A stretch of 64,000 bases of DNA from Ruminococcus flavefaciens (lineage in GTDB: Bacteria; Bacillota; Clostridia; Oscillospirales; Ruminococcaceae). The stretch spans positions 1 to 64,000 of the forward strand of contig NZ_FPIP01000009.1 of NCBI RefSeq assembly GCF_900119075.1. The letters are read 5' to 3'. The translations under genes were made by a program, and so were the position numbers. Below are positions 41,227 through 50,310 of this stretch, in pieces; position 1 is the first letter of the stretch; every line of letters starts with the position of its first letter. Below the pieces are notes generated by a model, which worked only from the letters and a program-made list of their open reading frames with translations, had not been told where the DNA came from and ran no database searches.

Positions 41227-42204
41227 TTATGTATTTTTCTCGGTCTCTTTTATCTTGCCGTCGTATGGACGGAAGCAGATGTTAAGGTCAACATCGCCTT
41301 CAATACCGGGGACTCTTCCCGTATTGGAGTACTGCCATATCTTGAAGTCATAGTAGTAAGAGGGCTTTTCAGCGTACTCGGCGAGCCAGAAGTCGTAATC
41401 CTTTATCCTAGGCAGGTCAAGCTTGTGCATGGCTGTTCCTGTATTCTGATAAACCATGGGAGTATATCCCGAGTCCTTTACTCTCTCGCAGAATGCCACA
41501 CAGCAGTCCGCAAGAGCTTCAACGCTGACATTGTCGGTTCTTGCCGCGTCGTGAACTATCTCCCAGTCGTAAACCACGGGGTATGTTATCTTATAATCGG
41601 CAAGTGCGTCGATGACTGCGTCGGCTTCTGCTATAGCCTCGTCGGCGTCGGTAGCCTGCGAGTAGAAGTAAACTCCCACCTTTATGCCTGCGTCGAGAGC
41701 TCCCTCGATATTGCGCTGGAAAGCCGAATCATAGGTAACTATTCCGTCGCCGTATGTACGGTAGCCCACGCGTATGAACGCAAAGTCGATATCAGCCTGC
41801 TTTACCTGTTCCCAGTCAATCTCGCCCTGAAACTCGGAAACATCGACTCCCGTAGTGGATACCACCTCGCCGTTTTCCTTGTAATAGGCGTAGCCGTTGC
41901 GCATGGTGAGCTCGTCAAGGTTTATAGTGCTGGCAGGAACGTCCGCATAAACAGGGACGAAGACCTCGCCGTATGTACCGTCGTTCATGAGTATCTTCTT
42001 GCCGTCAAGCTGGTAGAAAGTCTCCTCTTTTTCTATTACAGCTCTCCTGCGTATGTCCTTTTTGACACTGGCATTTGCAGGGACTGCCTTATCTCTGCCG
42101 CGGATAAATGCCGCCCATATCAGCAGGAGCGTAAGTATCAGGATTATAACAGCTTCTACCAGAGCTATGCTCTTGAAGCGTATACGTCTTTTGTTGTCTG
42201 CCAT
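41227..42204 (-). CDS. GH25 lysozyme-type muramidase with membrane anchor
   Basis: 325 residues; start at 42204 with AAAGGAG 6 bases upstream. A basic N-terminus and one transmembrane helix (about 12-32) anchor a GH25 domain: TTGVDVSEFQGEIDW, DFAFIRVGYRTY, VGVYFYSQATDADEA and YPVVYDWEI, with the catalytic Asp/Glu positions present. It should hydrolyse the glycosidic bond of peptidoglycan. Promoter at 42243. Confidence 0.93.
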   Translation of the reverse strand: MADNKRRIRFKSIALVEAVIILILTLLLIWAAFIRGRDKAVPANASVKKDIRRRAVIEKEETFYQLDGKKILMNDGTYGEVFVPVYADVPASTINLDELTMRNGYAYYKENGEVVSTTGVDVSEFQGEIDWEQVKQADIDFAFIRVGYRTYGDGIVTYDSAFQRNIEGALDAGIKVGVYFYSQATDADEAIAEADAVIDALADYKITYPVVYDWEIVHDAARTDNVSVEALADCCVAFCERVKDSGYTPMVYQNTGTAMHKLDLPRIKDYDFWLAEYAEKPSYYYDFKIWQYSNTGRVPGIEGDVDLNICFRPYDGKIKETEKNT

Positions 42205-42242
42205 TTTTATCTCCTTTATAGATTTTATTTGTCTGTAAGTAT

Positions 42243-42271
42243 ATAATATCACATTTTTCGCAGTTTGTAAA
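42243..42271 (-). promoter_or_regulatory. Promoter of the GH25 gene
   Basis: Minus strand TTTACA (42271-42266), 17 bases, TATTAT (42248-42243). Confidence 0.65.
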
Positions 42272-42402
42272 CCTCAAAATTCTTACAATTTCGTCACTAT
42301 GGGGCGTTTTCACTGAAAATTCATCTTATTTCCATTGACAAGCCCTGCCGTATAGTATAAAATTATTATTACAGAAACAATTTTATTACAGGAGAGATTA
42401 TC

Positions 42403-42657
42403 ATGGAGTACAAATACAAGACAAAAATGGTCTGTTCTCAGGAGATAAGCTTCAATATCGACGGGAACGTCATCACAAATATTGCTTTCCGCGGCGGCTG
42501 CAACGGAAATCTCAAGGCACTGTCGAAGGTTCTTGACGGCTGGACCGTTGAGCAGATAGAGGCAAAGCTCAAGGGCAACACCTGCGGTCAGCGCCCAACT
42601 TCATGCGCAGACCAGCTGTGCATTGCTGTACGTGAGGCTTATGAAGCACAGAAGTGA
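42403..42657 (+). CDS. TSCPD-domain protein (TIGR03905 type)
   Basis: 84 residues, matching a small family with the C-terminal domain of vitamin B12-dependent ribonucleotide reductase: CSQEISFNIDGNVITNIAF, GGCNGNLKALSKVL, then GNTCGQRPTSCADQL. The conserved cysteines may bind metal or act in redox exchange. RBS GGAGAG before ATG. TTGACA at 42335 with TATAAA at 42356 may be its promoter (spacer 15). Confidence 0.9.
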   Translation: MEYKYKTKMVCSQEISFNIDGNVITNIAFRGGCNGNLKALSKVLDGWTVEQIEAKLKGNTCGQRPTSCADQLCIAVREAYEAQK

Positions 42658-42758
42658 GCAGAGTTTAGAACTAAGAGCTAAGAACTAAGAAAGTAGGGCT
42701 GCTTTGGGCAGCCCTTGCGCTTAATTAGCCGAAATTCAGAACGAAAGCTGGTGAAAAT

Positions 42759-43271
42759 ATGCATGACAGGGATTTTTTAAGCTTATACATAAAAGTTGAT
42801 AAATTCATAAAGGACGCTTATTCTTCAAACGAGGGTGTATCGGAGTATATTCGACAAATGGAGATTAACTGTGGAAAAGGATATACTTATGTTCAATCAT
42901 GGCGAAATGACTACATCGAATTGAAACGTGTACGTTGGCTCAGAAACCAACTTGTTCATGACGATATTTTCGAGGGCGAAGAAGAAGATTATGATTGGCT
43001 TGAAAATTTCTATAACCGACTGTTCACAGCTGATGATCCACTGTCAAGGATACGTAAAGTTTCCCAAACAATACAACGTAAACCAGTTCAACAAACCACG
43101 CAGCCTCCAAAGCCAAGCACCAACCAGCAACTCTATAGGAAAACAGAAACATGGTATGGTTACAACTGGCATAGTAAGTCAAACTTAGAATATGTCCAGT
43201 TCAAAGAGGAAATACCGCCGCAGAAACGTCCGAGTTTATGGGAACGTATTATAAGATTCTTTTTTGGATAG
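42759..43271 (+). CDS. Unknown protein with a HEPN-like RNxxxH motif
   Basis: 170 residues. The N-terminal 100 residues are helical and carry VRWLRNQLVHDD, with Arg62 and His67 matching the Rx4-6H pattern of HEPN ribonucleases and nucleotidyltransferase-associated proteins. The middle is Pro/Gln/Thr-rich and the C-terminus is hydrophobic (LWERIIRFFFG), perhaps a membrane contact. No toxin-antitoxin partner is adjacent. The HEPN call rests on one motif, so it is tentative. Confidence 0.65.
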   Translation: MHDRDFLSLYIKVDKFIKDAYSSNEGVSEYIRQMEINCGKGYTYVQSWRNDYIELKRVRWLRNQLVHDDIFEGEEEDYDWLENFYNRLFTADDPLSRIRKVSQTIQRKPVQQTTQPPKPSTNQQLYRKTETWYGYNWHSKSNLEYVQFKEEIPPQKRPSLWERIIRFFFG

Positions 43272-43332
43272 ATTTTGCTCATGCATATTTAAATCAGTCC
43301 GCGTCAGCGGACACCTCAATTATGAATTAAAA

Positions 43333-43355
43333 AAGGACGGTCATTGACCGTCCTT
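43333..43355. terminator. Bidirectional terminator
   Basis: AAGGACGGTC and GACCGTCCTT with a 3-base loop, between the 42759 gene and ireB. Confidence 0.8.
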
Positions 43356-43359
43356 AATT

Positions 43360-43605
43360 TTATGCGTTGAGATAAGACCTTACCAGAACCTGCAAAAGCT
43401 CATCGCGGTCGATGTGACGGATAAGACTTCTTGCATTGTTGTAGGTCGTGATGTATGTAGGATCTTCCGAAAGAATATAGCCTACTATCTGATTTACGGG
43501 GTTATAGCCCTTTTCTGTGAGAGCGTCGTATATGATAGTGAGATTCTTTTTGAGTTCAGCTTCTTTGTCCTCATTTACGGAAAAAGTCATGGTTTTATCA
43601 AACAT
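43360..43605 (-). CDS. ireB: IreB family regulatory phosphoprotein (UPF0297)
   Basis: 81 residues; start at 43605 with GGGAGG 8 bases upstream. [40 protein letters not shown] and LVRSYL match IreB, the substrate of the IreK Ser/Thr kinase that affects cephalosporin resistance in enterococci. It is usually followed by yqgF (ruvX) in Firmicutes; that gene is not in this place. Confidence 0.93.
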   Translation of the reverse strand: MFDKTMTFSVNEDKEAELKKNLTIIYDALTEKGYNPVNQIVGYILSEDPTYITTYNNARSLIRHIDRDELLQVLVRSYLNA

Positions 43606-43642
43606 AATATCAGCCTCCCGCTGCTTGGAATACATTTATATA

Positions 43643-43777
43643 TAGCAAACGGCAAAAAGTATTTGGCGTTTGCTATTTGCCGATACGCACGGAGCAAACA
43701 TAAGTTTGCGAATGTGCGAGGCATTTTTTATCTTTTTATTATAATGAACGTCAAATTTTTGACGGTCATTATAATAA
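43643..43777. promoter_or_regulatory. Cluster of three stem-loops upstream of ireB
   Basis: TAGCAAACG/CGTTTGCTA (43643-43675), GCAAAC/GTTTGC with the flanking GCAC/GTGC (about 43688-43718), and a 42-bp hairpin with 20-bp arms TTATTATAATGAACGTCAAA and its complement with one mismatch (43736-43777). They fill the 315-base gap between ireB and the phosphopantetheinyl transferase gene; no gene is seen there. Confidence 0.65.
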
Positions 43778-43920
43778 TATTATACCCTAAAATCAGCGGC
43801 AATGCAAGGGCAGAACGGAATTTTTCCCGATTTGAACGAAATTCCCCGTTGAATTTAGGGATTTTGCACAGCCTGAGCACCGCGAAAAAAGTCATATTGC
43901 CCCGATGTTCCACAAAAATG

Positions 43921-44460
43921 TCAATTGTCTCCGTTATTGATCTCGCATACCGAGACTACAAAGCTGCCGTTTTTGAGTATAAACTGGCGGAAACGGCAGT
44001 TTTCGATATCGGTAATGATGTTTTCGCCGTCAAAGCTGAACTCCGCCGTATCCATAGGGTAGGAGATACCCACGCCGAGCGCTTTTACATAGGCTTCTTT
44101 GAGAGTCCACAGGCGGAAAAACAGCAGATTTTTCTCGCTTTCGGGAGCTTTTTCAACCATTTCACGTTCCTTTTCCGAAAAAGCCCGTTTCATAACATTT
44201 GGACGGAAATCGCGGACGTTCTCGCAGTCTATGCCGCATTCACGGTCCGAGACCATACAGGCGGCTATACCGCTTGCATGGGAGAGATTGTAGTGTACAT
44301 CGGGATATTCCGCAAGGGAGGGCTTGCCCAGCTTTCCTTTGACGATCGGCGTAGCATCGCCGTATTCTATGCCCATTTTGCGGAGACACTCCCGAAGCAT
44401 TTTATGCGCATGGCTGTGAAATTCGCGTTTATCCAAGTCTATCATTGATATCATAAGCAT
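43921..44460 (-). CDS. 4'-phosphopantetheinyl transferase superfamily protein
   Basis: About 180 residues of Sfp/HetI type: VHYNLSHASGIAACMVSD, the GIDCENVRDF magnesium-binding motif and FRLWTLKEAYVKALGVG. It transfers phosphopantetheine from CoA to carrier proteins. Several in-frame Met codons (44460, 44454, 44445) and a GTG at 44469 exist; none has a strong ribosome-binding site, so the start is uncertain by a few residues. No carrier protein or synthetase is adjacent. Confidence 0.9.
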   Translation of the reverse strand: MLMISMIDLDKREFHSHAHKMLRECLRKMGIEYGDATPIVKGKLGKPSLAEYPDVHYNLSHASGIAACMVSDRECGIDCENVRDFRPNVMKRAFSEKEREMVEKAPESEKNLLFFRLWTLKEAYVKALGVGISYPMDTAEFSFDGENIITDIENCRFRQFILKNGSFVVSVCEINNGDN

Positions 44461-44513
44461 AATTATCACCGCTAATATTATATCATTTCGGCAGTCCGAT
44501 TACAAGAGAAACA

Positions 44514-44581
44514 GTGACAAATGTCACTGAAAAAGTGACAAATGACACCTTGTGCACGGGAGCTTCTGATGGTATTATAAT
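44514..44581 (+). promoter_or_regulatory. Two 21-bp-spaced repeats and promoter of the small membrane protein operon
   Basis: GTGACAAATG at 44514 and 44535; the block AGTGACAAATGTCACT then AAAAAGTGACAAATGACA matches 39541-39575 almost exactly. TATTAT at 44573 is 38 bases after the second repeat, the same distance as before the MACPF gene. Confidence 0.75.
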
Positions 44582-44619
44582 AGCATAAAGAAAGCTCATG
44601 CATTTCAAGGAGGGAAAAT

Positions 44620-44877
44620 ATGATAAATACAGAAATGGGTTTACCGCTGCTATTATTTTGTTTATTGCTTTTAATTATGATGATAGTTGGTCTTTGTATG
44701 CTTTGTGTTTCTAAAAAGTTAAGCGTAAGGATCACAGGTATAGTTCTTTTGGCTTCGGTTGTTATATGTGTTTTATTCTTTGCGGTGGTTATTTTTCAAT
44801 TCATTGTAGAATTAATTATAGAGGGTGTTTTAGAATCATGCTTTAATGAGATACAGACCTGCGGTAGGATAGGCTGA
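44620..44877 (+). CDS. Small membrane protein 1 with GRIG end
   Basis: 85 residues with two transmembrane helices (about 6-32 and 40-65) and a short tail ending SCFNEIQTCGRIG. AAGGAGGG lies 7 bases upstream of ATG. First of three adjacent genes of the same type; the next starts 15 bases after its stop. No known family recognised. Confidence 0.75.
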   Translation: MINTEMGLPLLLFCLLLLIMMIVGLCMLCVSKKLSVRITGIVLLASVVICVLFFAVVIFQFIVELIIEGVLESCFNEIQTCGRIG

Positions 44878-44892
44878 AAGGAAAGTCAGGAT

Positions 44893-45135
44893 ATGATAAT
44901 AATAATTATTATGCTTACAGCAATATGGATAGTGATAGATTTTATGGATAATTCCCCGACAGAATCAGAGAGCAAAGGAAATAACAGCGGCATAAAAGCC
45001 CTTATAATAGTTCTGATCGTGCTTGTGACCATGATAGCGGGAAGCTGGCTGATAATTAGCAGTGCAAAGAAGGAGTTTAATAAAATATTTGATTCCTGTT
45101 GTGGTACAGTGGAGGAAATAGGAAGAATAGGCTGA
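44893..45135 (+). CDS. Small membrane protein 2 with GRIG end
   Basis: 80 residues, two transmembrane helices (about 1-17 and 34-56) separated by a polar loop, ending SCCGTVEEIGRIG. AAAGGAAAG precedes ATG. Middle gene of the triplet; paralogue of its neighbours by layout and tail. Confidence 0.75.
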   Translation: MIIIIIMLTAIWIVIDFMDNSPTESESKGNNSGIKALIIVLIVLVTMIAGSWLIISSAKKEFNKIFDSCCGTVEEIGRIG

Positions 45136-45149
45136 AAGGAGAGGATAAT

Positions 45150-45392
45150 ATGCTGTTTATCGTAATAACCCTTGTGATAATCGGGATATGGGTGGCTTTG
45201 GCATTTATTGATCCCTCTAAAACAGCAGAAGAGGACAAGGAGACGATCAAAAAGGCGGTCAAAATAGTGCTCATCATACTTGCAGTGCTGATAGCAGGGA
45301 TATTGCTTATCCTGAATTCCTTAGCCAATGCAGCGGCAGATATGTTTTCTTCCTGCTGCGAAACAGCGCAGGGAGTGGGAAAGATCGGCTGA
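45150..45392 (+). CDS. Small membrane protein 3 with GKIG end
   Basis: 80 residues from ATG 45150 (AAAGGAG 8 bases upstream). Two transmembrane helices (about 1-20 and 36-58), loop DPSKTAEEDKETIKK, end SCCETAQGVGKIG. Last gene of the triplet. Its layout repeats that of protein 2 most closely. Confidence 0.75.
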   Translation: MLFIVITLVIIGIWVALAFIDPSKTAEEDKETIKKAVKIVLIILAVLIAGILLILNSLANAAADMFSSCCETAQGVGKIG

Positions 45393-45465
45393 CCAAACAG
45401 GCAATAGTTGCCGCAAATGCGTAAAAATAGCACAAGCTCTTTGACCGAAACACGCATTTTTGTTG

Positions 45466-45490
45466 AAATAGCGGACATTGTCCGCTATTT
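45466..45490 (+). terminator. Perfect stem-loop after the small membrane protein operon
   Basis: AAATAGCGGAC and GTCCGCTATTT with a 3-base loop, followed by GTATT. Confidence 0.65.
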
Positions 45491-45502
45491 GTATTATGGG
45501 TA

Positions 45503-45531
45503 TTGACAAACAATGTCGTTTGTTGTAAAAT
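45503..45531 (+). promoter_or_regulatory. Predicted promoter of secA
   Basis: TTGACA, 17 bases, TAAAAT. The spacer and -35 contain an inverted repeat ACAAAC/GTTTGT. Confidence 0.65.
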
Positions 45532-45596
45532 ATATTATGTCTACTTATATGATTTATCATACCTACACTATAATAAAGTAAAGGCGGAAAGCAAAA

Positions 45597-48359
45597 ATGG
45601 GTTTATTCAAGAACATTTTCGGTGCGAACGCTTACTCCAACCGCGAGCTCAAGCGTATCGAACCTATTAAAAATAAAGTCCTCGATCTGGACGAGGAGTA
45701 TCAGAAACTCTCCGACGCAGAGCTCAAGGGCAAGACCGCTGAATTCAAGGAGAGACTGGAGGACGGCGAGACTCTCGACGATATCCTCCCCGAGGCTCTT
45801 GCTACCGTAAGAGAAGCCGCTTGGCGTGTACTCGAGAAGAAGCCTTACCCAGTACAGATTATCGGTGCTATCGTTCTTCATCAGGGACGTATCGCCGAGA
45901 TGAAGACAGGTGAAGGTAAAACTCTCGTTGCCTGTGTTGCTTCTTATCTTAATGCTCTCTCAGGTCTGGGCGTTCACGTCGTTACCGTTAACGACTACCT
46001 CGCTAAGACACAGGCTGAGGAAATGGGCAAGGTACTCCGCTGGCTGGGACTTACAGTCGGCTGTATCCTCCACGGACTTAACAACGACCAGCGCCGTGCA
46101 GCTTATAACTGCGACGTAACCTACGCTACAAACAACGAGCTGGGCTTCGATTACCTCCGTGACAACATGGTTACCCACAAGGAAGAGCGCGTTCAGCGTG
46201 CTCCTAACTTCGCTATCGTGGACGAGGTAGACTCTATCCTCATCGACGAGGCTCGTACTCCGCTTATCATTTCCGGACGCGGAGACAAGTCAACAGACCT
46301 TTATGCTATCGTTGACCGCTTTGCAAAGACACTTACTGCTACTACAGTCGTTGAAATGGACGACAAGGTAGACCAGGACGCTATCAACGATACCGCTGAC
46401 TATATCATCGACGAAAAGGCAAAGACCGCTACTATCACACAGCGCGGTGTTAAGAAGGCTGAGGAGGCATTCAGAGTCGAGAACCTTATGGATTCCGAGA
46501 ATATGACTCTTCTCCACCACATCAATCAGGCTATCAAGGCTAACGGCGTTATGAAGAACGATATCGACTACGTTGTCAAGGACGGCGAGATCATTATCGT
46601 TGACGAGTTTACAGGCCGTCTTATGATGGGACGTCGTTTCAACGACGGTCTCCACCAGGCTATCGAGGCTAAGGAAGGCGTTAAGATAAAGAGCGAGTCA
46701 AAGACTCTGGCTACTATCACCTTCCAGAACTTCTTCCGTCTTTACACAAAGCTCTCAGGTATGACAGGTACTGCCATGACCGAAGAGGACGAGTTCAAGG
46801 AGATATACAAGCTCGACGTTATCGCTATACCGACTAACAAGCCTGTTATCCGTATCGACCATAACGATCAGGTATATACAACAGAAAAGGGCAAGTATGC
46901 TGCTATCATCGAGAAGATAAAGGAGTGCCACGACAAGGGACAGCCTATCCTCGTTGGTACTGTTTCTATCGAAAAGTCAGAGCTCCTCTCCGCTATGCTC
47001 AAGAGAAAGGGCATCAAGCACGAGGTACTCAACGCCAAGCAGCACGCTAAGGAAGCTGAGATAGTTGCTCAGGCAGGTAAGTACGGCGCTGTTACTATCG
47101 CAACCAACATGGCAGGACGTGGTACCGATATCATGCTGGGCGGTAACGCTGAGTTCCTTGCAAGAGCAGAGCTGAGAAAGCGCGAGATACCCGAGGAGAT
47201 AATCACCGAGGCTATCGGCTTCGCTGATACAGATGTACCGGAAGTTATCGAAGCAAGAAAGCTCTACCGTGAGCTTTATGATAAATTCAACGCAGAGGTA
47301 AAGGAAAAGGCTGTTGCAGTCAAGGAAGCAGGCGGACTTTATATCCTCGGTACAGAGCGTCACGAGTCACGCCGTATCGACAACCAGCTCCGCGGACGTT
47401 CAGGACGTCAGGGCGACGAGGGCGAAAGCTGCTTCTTCCTCTCGATCGAGGATAACCTCATGCGTATCTTCGCAGGCGACCGCCTCGAAAACCTTATGAA
47501 GACTCTCAACGTCGACGAGAATACTCCTATCGAGAGCAAAATGCTCACAAAGATAATCGAGTCATCACAGAAGAAGGTCGAGGGACAGAACTTCAGCATA
47601 AGAAAGAACGTCCTCAACTACGACGACGTTATGAATACACAGCGTGAGATAATCTACAAGCAGAGAGCTCAGGTGCTGGACGGTGAGGATCTCCACGAGA
47701 GCATTCTCAAGATGATGGAGGATCTTATCAGCTCTACTGTTGATACCTACCTTGTTGATGACGAGGTCAAGGACGACTGGAACATCGTTGGTCTCAAGGA
47801 GCACTTCCTCGGCTGGCTCATCGGTCCTGAGGATCTCACATTCACTGATGAGGAGCTTCAGGAGGTATCCAAGGAGGATATCGTAAACGCTCTCAGCACC
47901 AAGGCAGGCGAGATATATCAGGCTAAGGAAGAGGAATACGGCTCAGAGATCATGCGTGAGCTCGAAAGAGTTATCCTCCTCAAGGTCGTTGATACAAAGT
48001 GGATGGCTCACATCGACGACATGGAAGAGCTCAAGAAGGGTATCGGACTCCGTTCATACGGTCAGAAGAACCCTGTTATCGAGTACCGTTACGAGGGCTT
48101 TGAGATGTTCGACGCTATGGTCGAGGCTATCCGTGAGGATACTATCCGTATGCTCCTTACTGTCAAGCTCCAGAGAAACGAAGCTCCCGAGCGTGAGCAG
48201 GTGGCTAAGCCTGACGCTCCTAACGCAGGAGCAGGAGACGGCAGCTTCTCCGACGAGCCTGTACGCGCAAAGAAGATCGGCGATAATGATCCATGCCCAT
48301 GCGGAAGCGGCAAGAAGTATAAAAAGTGCTGTAAGGCAAAGGATATGGAAAGCAAGTGA
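45597..48359 (+). CDS. secA: Preprotein translocase subunit SecA
   Basis: 920 residues, full length. The ATPase motor of the Sec pathway, at the inner face of the membrane with SecYEG. Walker A TGEGKT (about 102-107), the VTVNDYLA and [12 protein letters not shown] segments of NBD1, the preprotein cross-linking domain, GTDIMLGGN and [11 protein letters not shown] of NBD2, and a C-terminal zinc motif [13 protein letters not shown] that binds SecB-like factors or lipids. GGCGGAAAG precedes ATG. Single-gene unit. Confidence 0.98.
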   Translation: MGLFKNIFGANAYSNRELKRIEPIKNKVLDLDEEYQKLSDAELKGKTAEFKERLEDGETLDDILPEALATVREAAWRVLEKKPYPVQIIGAIVLHQGRIAEMKTGEGKTLVACVASYLNALSGLGVHVVTVNDYLAKTQAEEMGKVLRWLGLTVGCILHGLNNDQRRAAYNCDVTYATNNELGFDYLRDNMVTHKEERVQRAPNFAIVDEVDSILIDEARTPLIISGRGDKSTDLYAIVDRFAKTLTATTVVEMDDKVDQDAINDTADYIIDEKAKTATITQRGVKKAEEAFRVENLMDSENMTLLHHINQAIKANGVMKNDIDYVVKDGEIIIVDEFTGRLMMGRRFNDGLHQAIEAKEGVKIKSESKTLATITFQNFFRLYTKLSGMTGTAMTEEDEFKEIYKLDVIAIPTNKPVIRIDHNDQVYTTEKGKYAAIIEKIKECHDKGQPILVGTVSIEKSELLSAMLKRKGIKHEVLNAKQHAKEAEIVAQAGKYGAVTIATNMAGRGTDIMLGGNAEFLARAELRKREIPEEIITEAIGFADTDVPEVIEARKLYRELYDKFNAEVKEKAVAVKEAGGLYILGTERHESRRIDNQLRGRSGRQGDEGESCFFLSIEDNLMRIFAGDRLENLMKTLNVDENTPIESKMLTKIIESSQKKVEGQNFSIRKNVLNYDDVMNTQREIIYKQRAQVLDGEDLHESILKMMEDLISSTVDTYLVDDEVKDDWNIVGLKEHFLGWLIGPEDLTFTDEELQEVSKEDIVNALSTKAGEIYQAKEEEYGSEIMRELERVILLKVVDTKWMAHIDDMEELKKGIGLRSYGQKNPVIEYRYEGFEMFDAMVEAIREDTIRMLLTVKLQRNEAPEREQVAKPDAPNAGAGDGSFSDEPVRAKKIGDNDPCPCGSGKKYKKCCKAKDMESK

Positions 48360-48367
48360 TACCATTA

Positions 48368-48397
48368 CCGAGAGGGGGCGGCTATCGCCCCTTTCGG
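48368..48397 (+). terminator. Terminator after secA
   Basis: GGGGGCG and CGCCCC arms within a longer CCGA...TCGG stem. Confidence 0.6.
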
Positions 48398-48446
48398 CAT
48401 GAAAGGCTTTTTTCAAAGAGAAAGAAAGGTTTTATGAGGTGACATT

Positions 48447-49436
48447 ATGAAAAAGTATATTCTTCCCGTTGTTCTTCTCGCGCTTTTAGCCGGCTGCGGT
48501 AAGGTAAAGGATGTGTCTGAGACAGACAGTCATATCGAGATAGTTTCGGGTACTGCTTCTTCTACGACTAAGGGAGCTGCAACATCTGAGACTGAGACTA
48601 CTACGGATGATGACGGCAAAAAGACCACCACTACCAAAAAAGCCGGTGAAAAGATATCGGGAACTACTACTACTGCTGCCAAGGCAACAGGACGAGTTGT
48701 TACAAGAGCTTCGGGCGGAAACAGCGTAGTCCACGGAACTACAAGAGTTGTTCCTACAGCTCCGAGAACTACTTCAAGGACAACAACTTCTGCTTCTTCA
48801 ACACATCAGCCTGCTACAGAGCCTGCAACATACGATCACAAGGACTACAGCTCAGTGACATTTGATTTCAAGAGCGACAAGCCCGATAAGATCGAGGTTA
48901 TCCGTCCTTACAGCGACGGCAGGAGCCGTTCCTGTCAGACTCTTAACGTTGATACAACTGAGATAAAGGAAGAGCTTGAAAAGAACTCCAACAAGACTAT
49001 CAACGATTTCCTTGAAAAAGTAGACTTCGACGGCGACGGATATCCTGACCTCTTTGTAAAGGAAAAGGAAGACGAGCTGAATATATCGGGCAAGTACTTC
49101 AAGTATGATCCCGACGAGGGCAAGTACACAGTATGGGAAGAGCTCAATGCTCTTAAGTTCGAGATAAAGAAGGACACATCTTCAAACAGACTTGTAGTTC
49201 TCGACAAGAAAGAGGACAAGATAGAGTACGAGAAGAAGTCCTTTGAGTGGAATGCACAGAACAAGCTTGTGCTCAGGGAATATATCCACCAGTATACAAA
49301 CAGCGGCGATATTCTCATCGACTATATCAACTACGATGAGAACGGTGCTGAGATATCAAGAGAGACTCGTGACAGCGAGGGCAATCTTATAGGTGAAAAC
49401 AATCAGCCTACATCAGAAGAACCAAATGAAGAATAA
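48447..49436 (+). CDS. Lipoprotein with Thr-rich linker
   Basis: 329 residues, lipobox LAGC with Cys17. Residues 30-140 are Thr/Ser-rich (TTTAAK, RTTSRTTTSASST), then a C-terminal domain (150-315) with DFDGDGYPDLFVK, like the calcium-binding FG-GAP/XAC2610-type repeats, and a TNSGDILIDYINYDENG end. Probably a surface-exposed protein; no catalytic motif. RBS GAGGTG. Confidence 0.75.
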   Translation: MKKYILPVVLLALLAGCGKVKDVSETDSHIEIVSGTASSTTKGAATSETETTTDDDGKKTTTTKKAGEKISGTTTTAAKATGRVVTRASGGNSVVHGTTRVVPTAPRTTSRTTTSASSTHQPATEPATYDHKDYSSVTFDFKSDKPDKIEVIRPYSDGRSRSCQTLNVDTTEIKEELEKNSNKTINDFLEKVDFDGDGYPDLFVKEKEDELNISGKYFKYDPDEGKYTVWEELNALKFEIKKDTSSNRLVVLDKKEDKIEYEKKSFEWNAQNKLVLREYIHQYTNSGDILIDYINYDENGAEISRETRDSEGNLIGENNQPTSEEPNEE

Positions 49437-49468
49437 CTATCTGCACTTCGGCTTTGCTGAATAACAGA

Positions 49469-49496
49469 AGCGGGCTGCGCCGACATGGTGCAGCCC
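49469..49496 (+). terminator. Stem-loop after the lipoprotein gene
   Basis: GGGCTGC and GCAGCCC. Confidence 0.55.
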
Positions 49497-49529
49497 TTTG
49501 TTTGACATTGATAAAATGGAGATATTATT

Positions 49530-50297
49530 ATGAGCAGATACAGTGCATTTGCGCGTTACTATGACGAGCTTACTGCGAATATCGACTATAAAAAGCGGGG
49601 AGAATACTTCCACAGTATCATCAAGCGCTTCAAGACCACAAAGGAGAATATCCTCCTCGACCTTGCCTGCGGTACGGGAAGTATCTCGGAGGTAATGGCA
49701 GGCCTTGGCTATGACGTCATAGGCGTGGATTACTCAGAGGAAATGCTGGGCATAGCTATGGACAAGAAGTTCGACAGCGGACTTGACATACAGTATATCT
49801 GTCAGGATATGCGTGAGCTGGACCTCTATGGTACGGTAGATGTGACTGTATGTGCTCTTGACAGTATCAACCACCTTGCAGGTCTTGACGACGTGAAAAA
49901 GGTGTTCAGTAGCGTGGCTCTGTTCTCGGAGCAGGACGGGATTTTCATCTTTGATGTGAATACTCCCTACAAGCACCGCGTTGTGCTGGCAAACAATACC
50001 TTTACCTATGAGACGGAAAACGTCTACTGCGTCTGGGAGAACACCCTTGATATCGACACTCTTGAAGTCAAGATGAATCTGGAGTTCTTCGAGAGAGAGG
50101 AGAACGGGCTTTACTCACGAAGCTCCGACAGCCTTTCCGAGAGAGCGTTCAGCGAAGCCGATATCGAAAGGCTTCTTGACGAATGCGGCTTTGAGGTGCT
50201 GGGCAAGTACGGCGACGATACATTTGAGCTGCCGAGGTCTGATTCGCAGCGTATAGTCTACGCTGCAAGATGTATCAGAAACGGGCAGAAAAAGTGA
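49530..50297 (+). CDS. Class I SAM-dependent methyltransferase
   Basis: 255 residues with the Rossmann-type SAM site: ILLDLACGTGSISEVMA (motif I), VIGVDYSEEML and CQDMRELD. Cytoplasmic; substrate unknown. The hslO gene starts 13 bases downstream, so the two share a transcript. Confidence 0.9.
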   Translation: MSRYSAFARYYDELTANIDYKKRGEYFHSIIKRFKTTKENILLDLACGTGSISEVMAGLGYDVIGVDYSEEMLGIAMDKKFDSGLDIQYICQDMRELDLYGTVDVTVCALDSINHLAGLDDVKKVFSSVALFSEQDGIFIFDVNTPYKHRVVLANNTFTYETENVYCVWENTLDIDTLEVKMNLEFFEREENGLYSRSSDSLSERAFSEADIERLLDECGFEVLGKYGDDTFELPRSDSQRIVYAARCIRNGQKK

Positions 50298-50310
50298 AAG
50301 GACAAGGAAA

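Noticed and set aside
41425..42246. A 273-codon open frame opposite the GH25 gene
   Set aside because: Antisense shadow of the GH25 domain.
43414..44448. A 344-codon open frame opposite ireB and the phosphopantetheinyl transferase
   Set aside because: Covers two real minus-strand genes and a stem-loop cluster; no motif.
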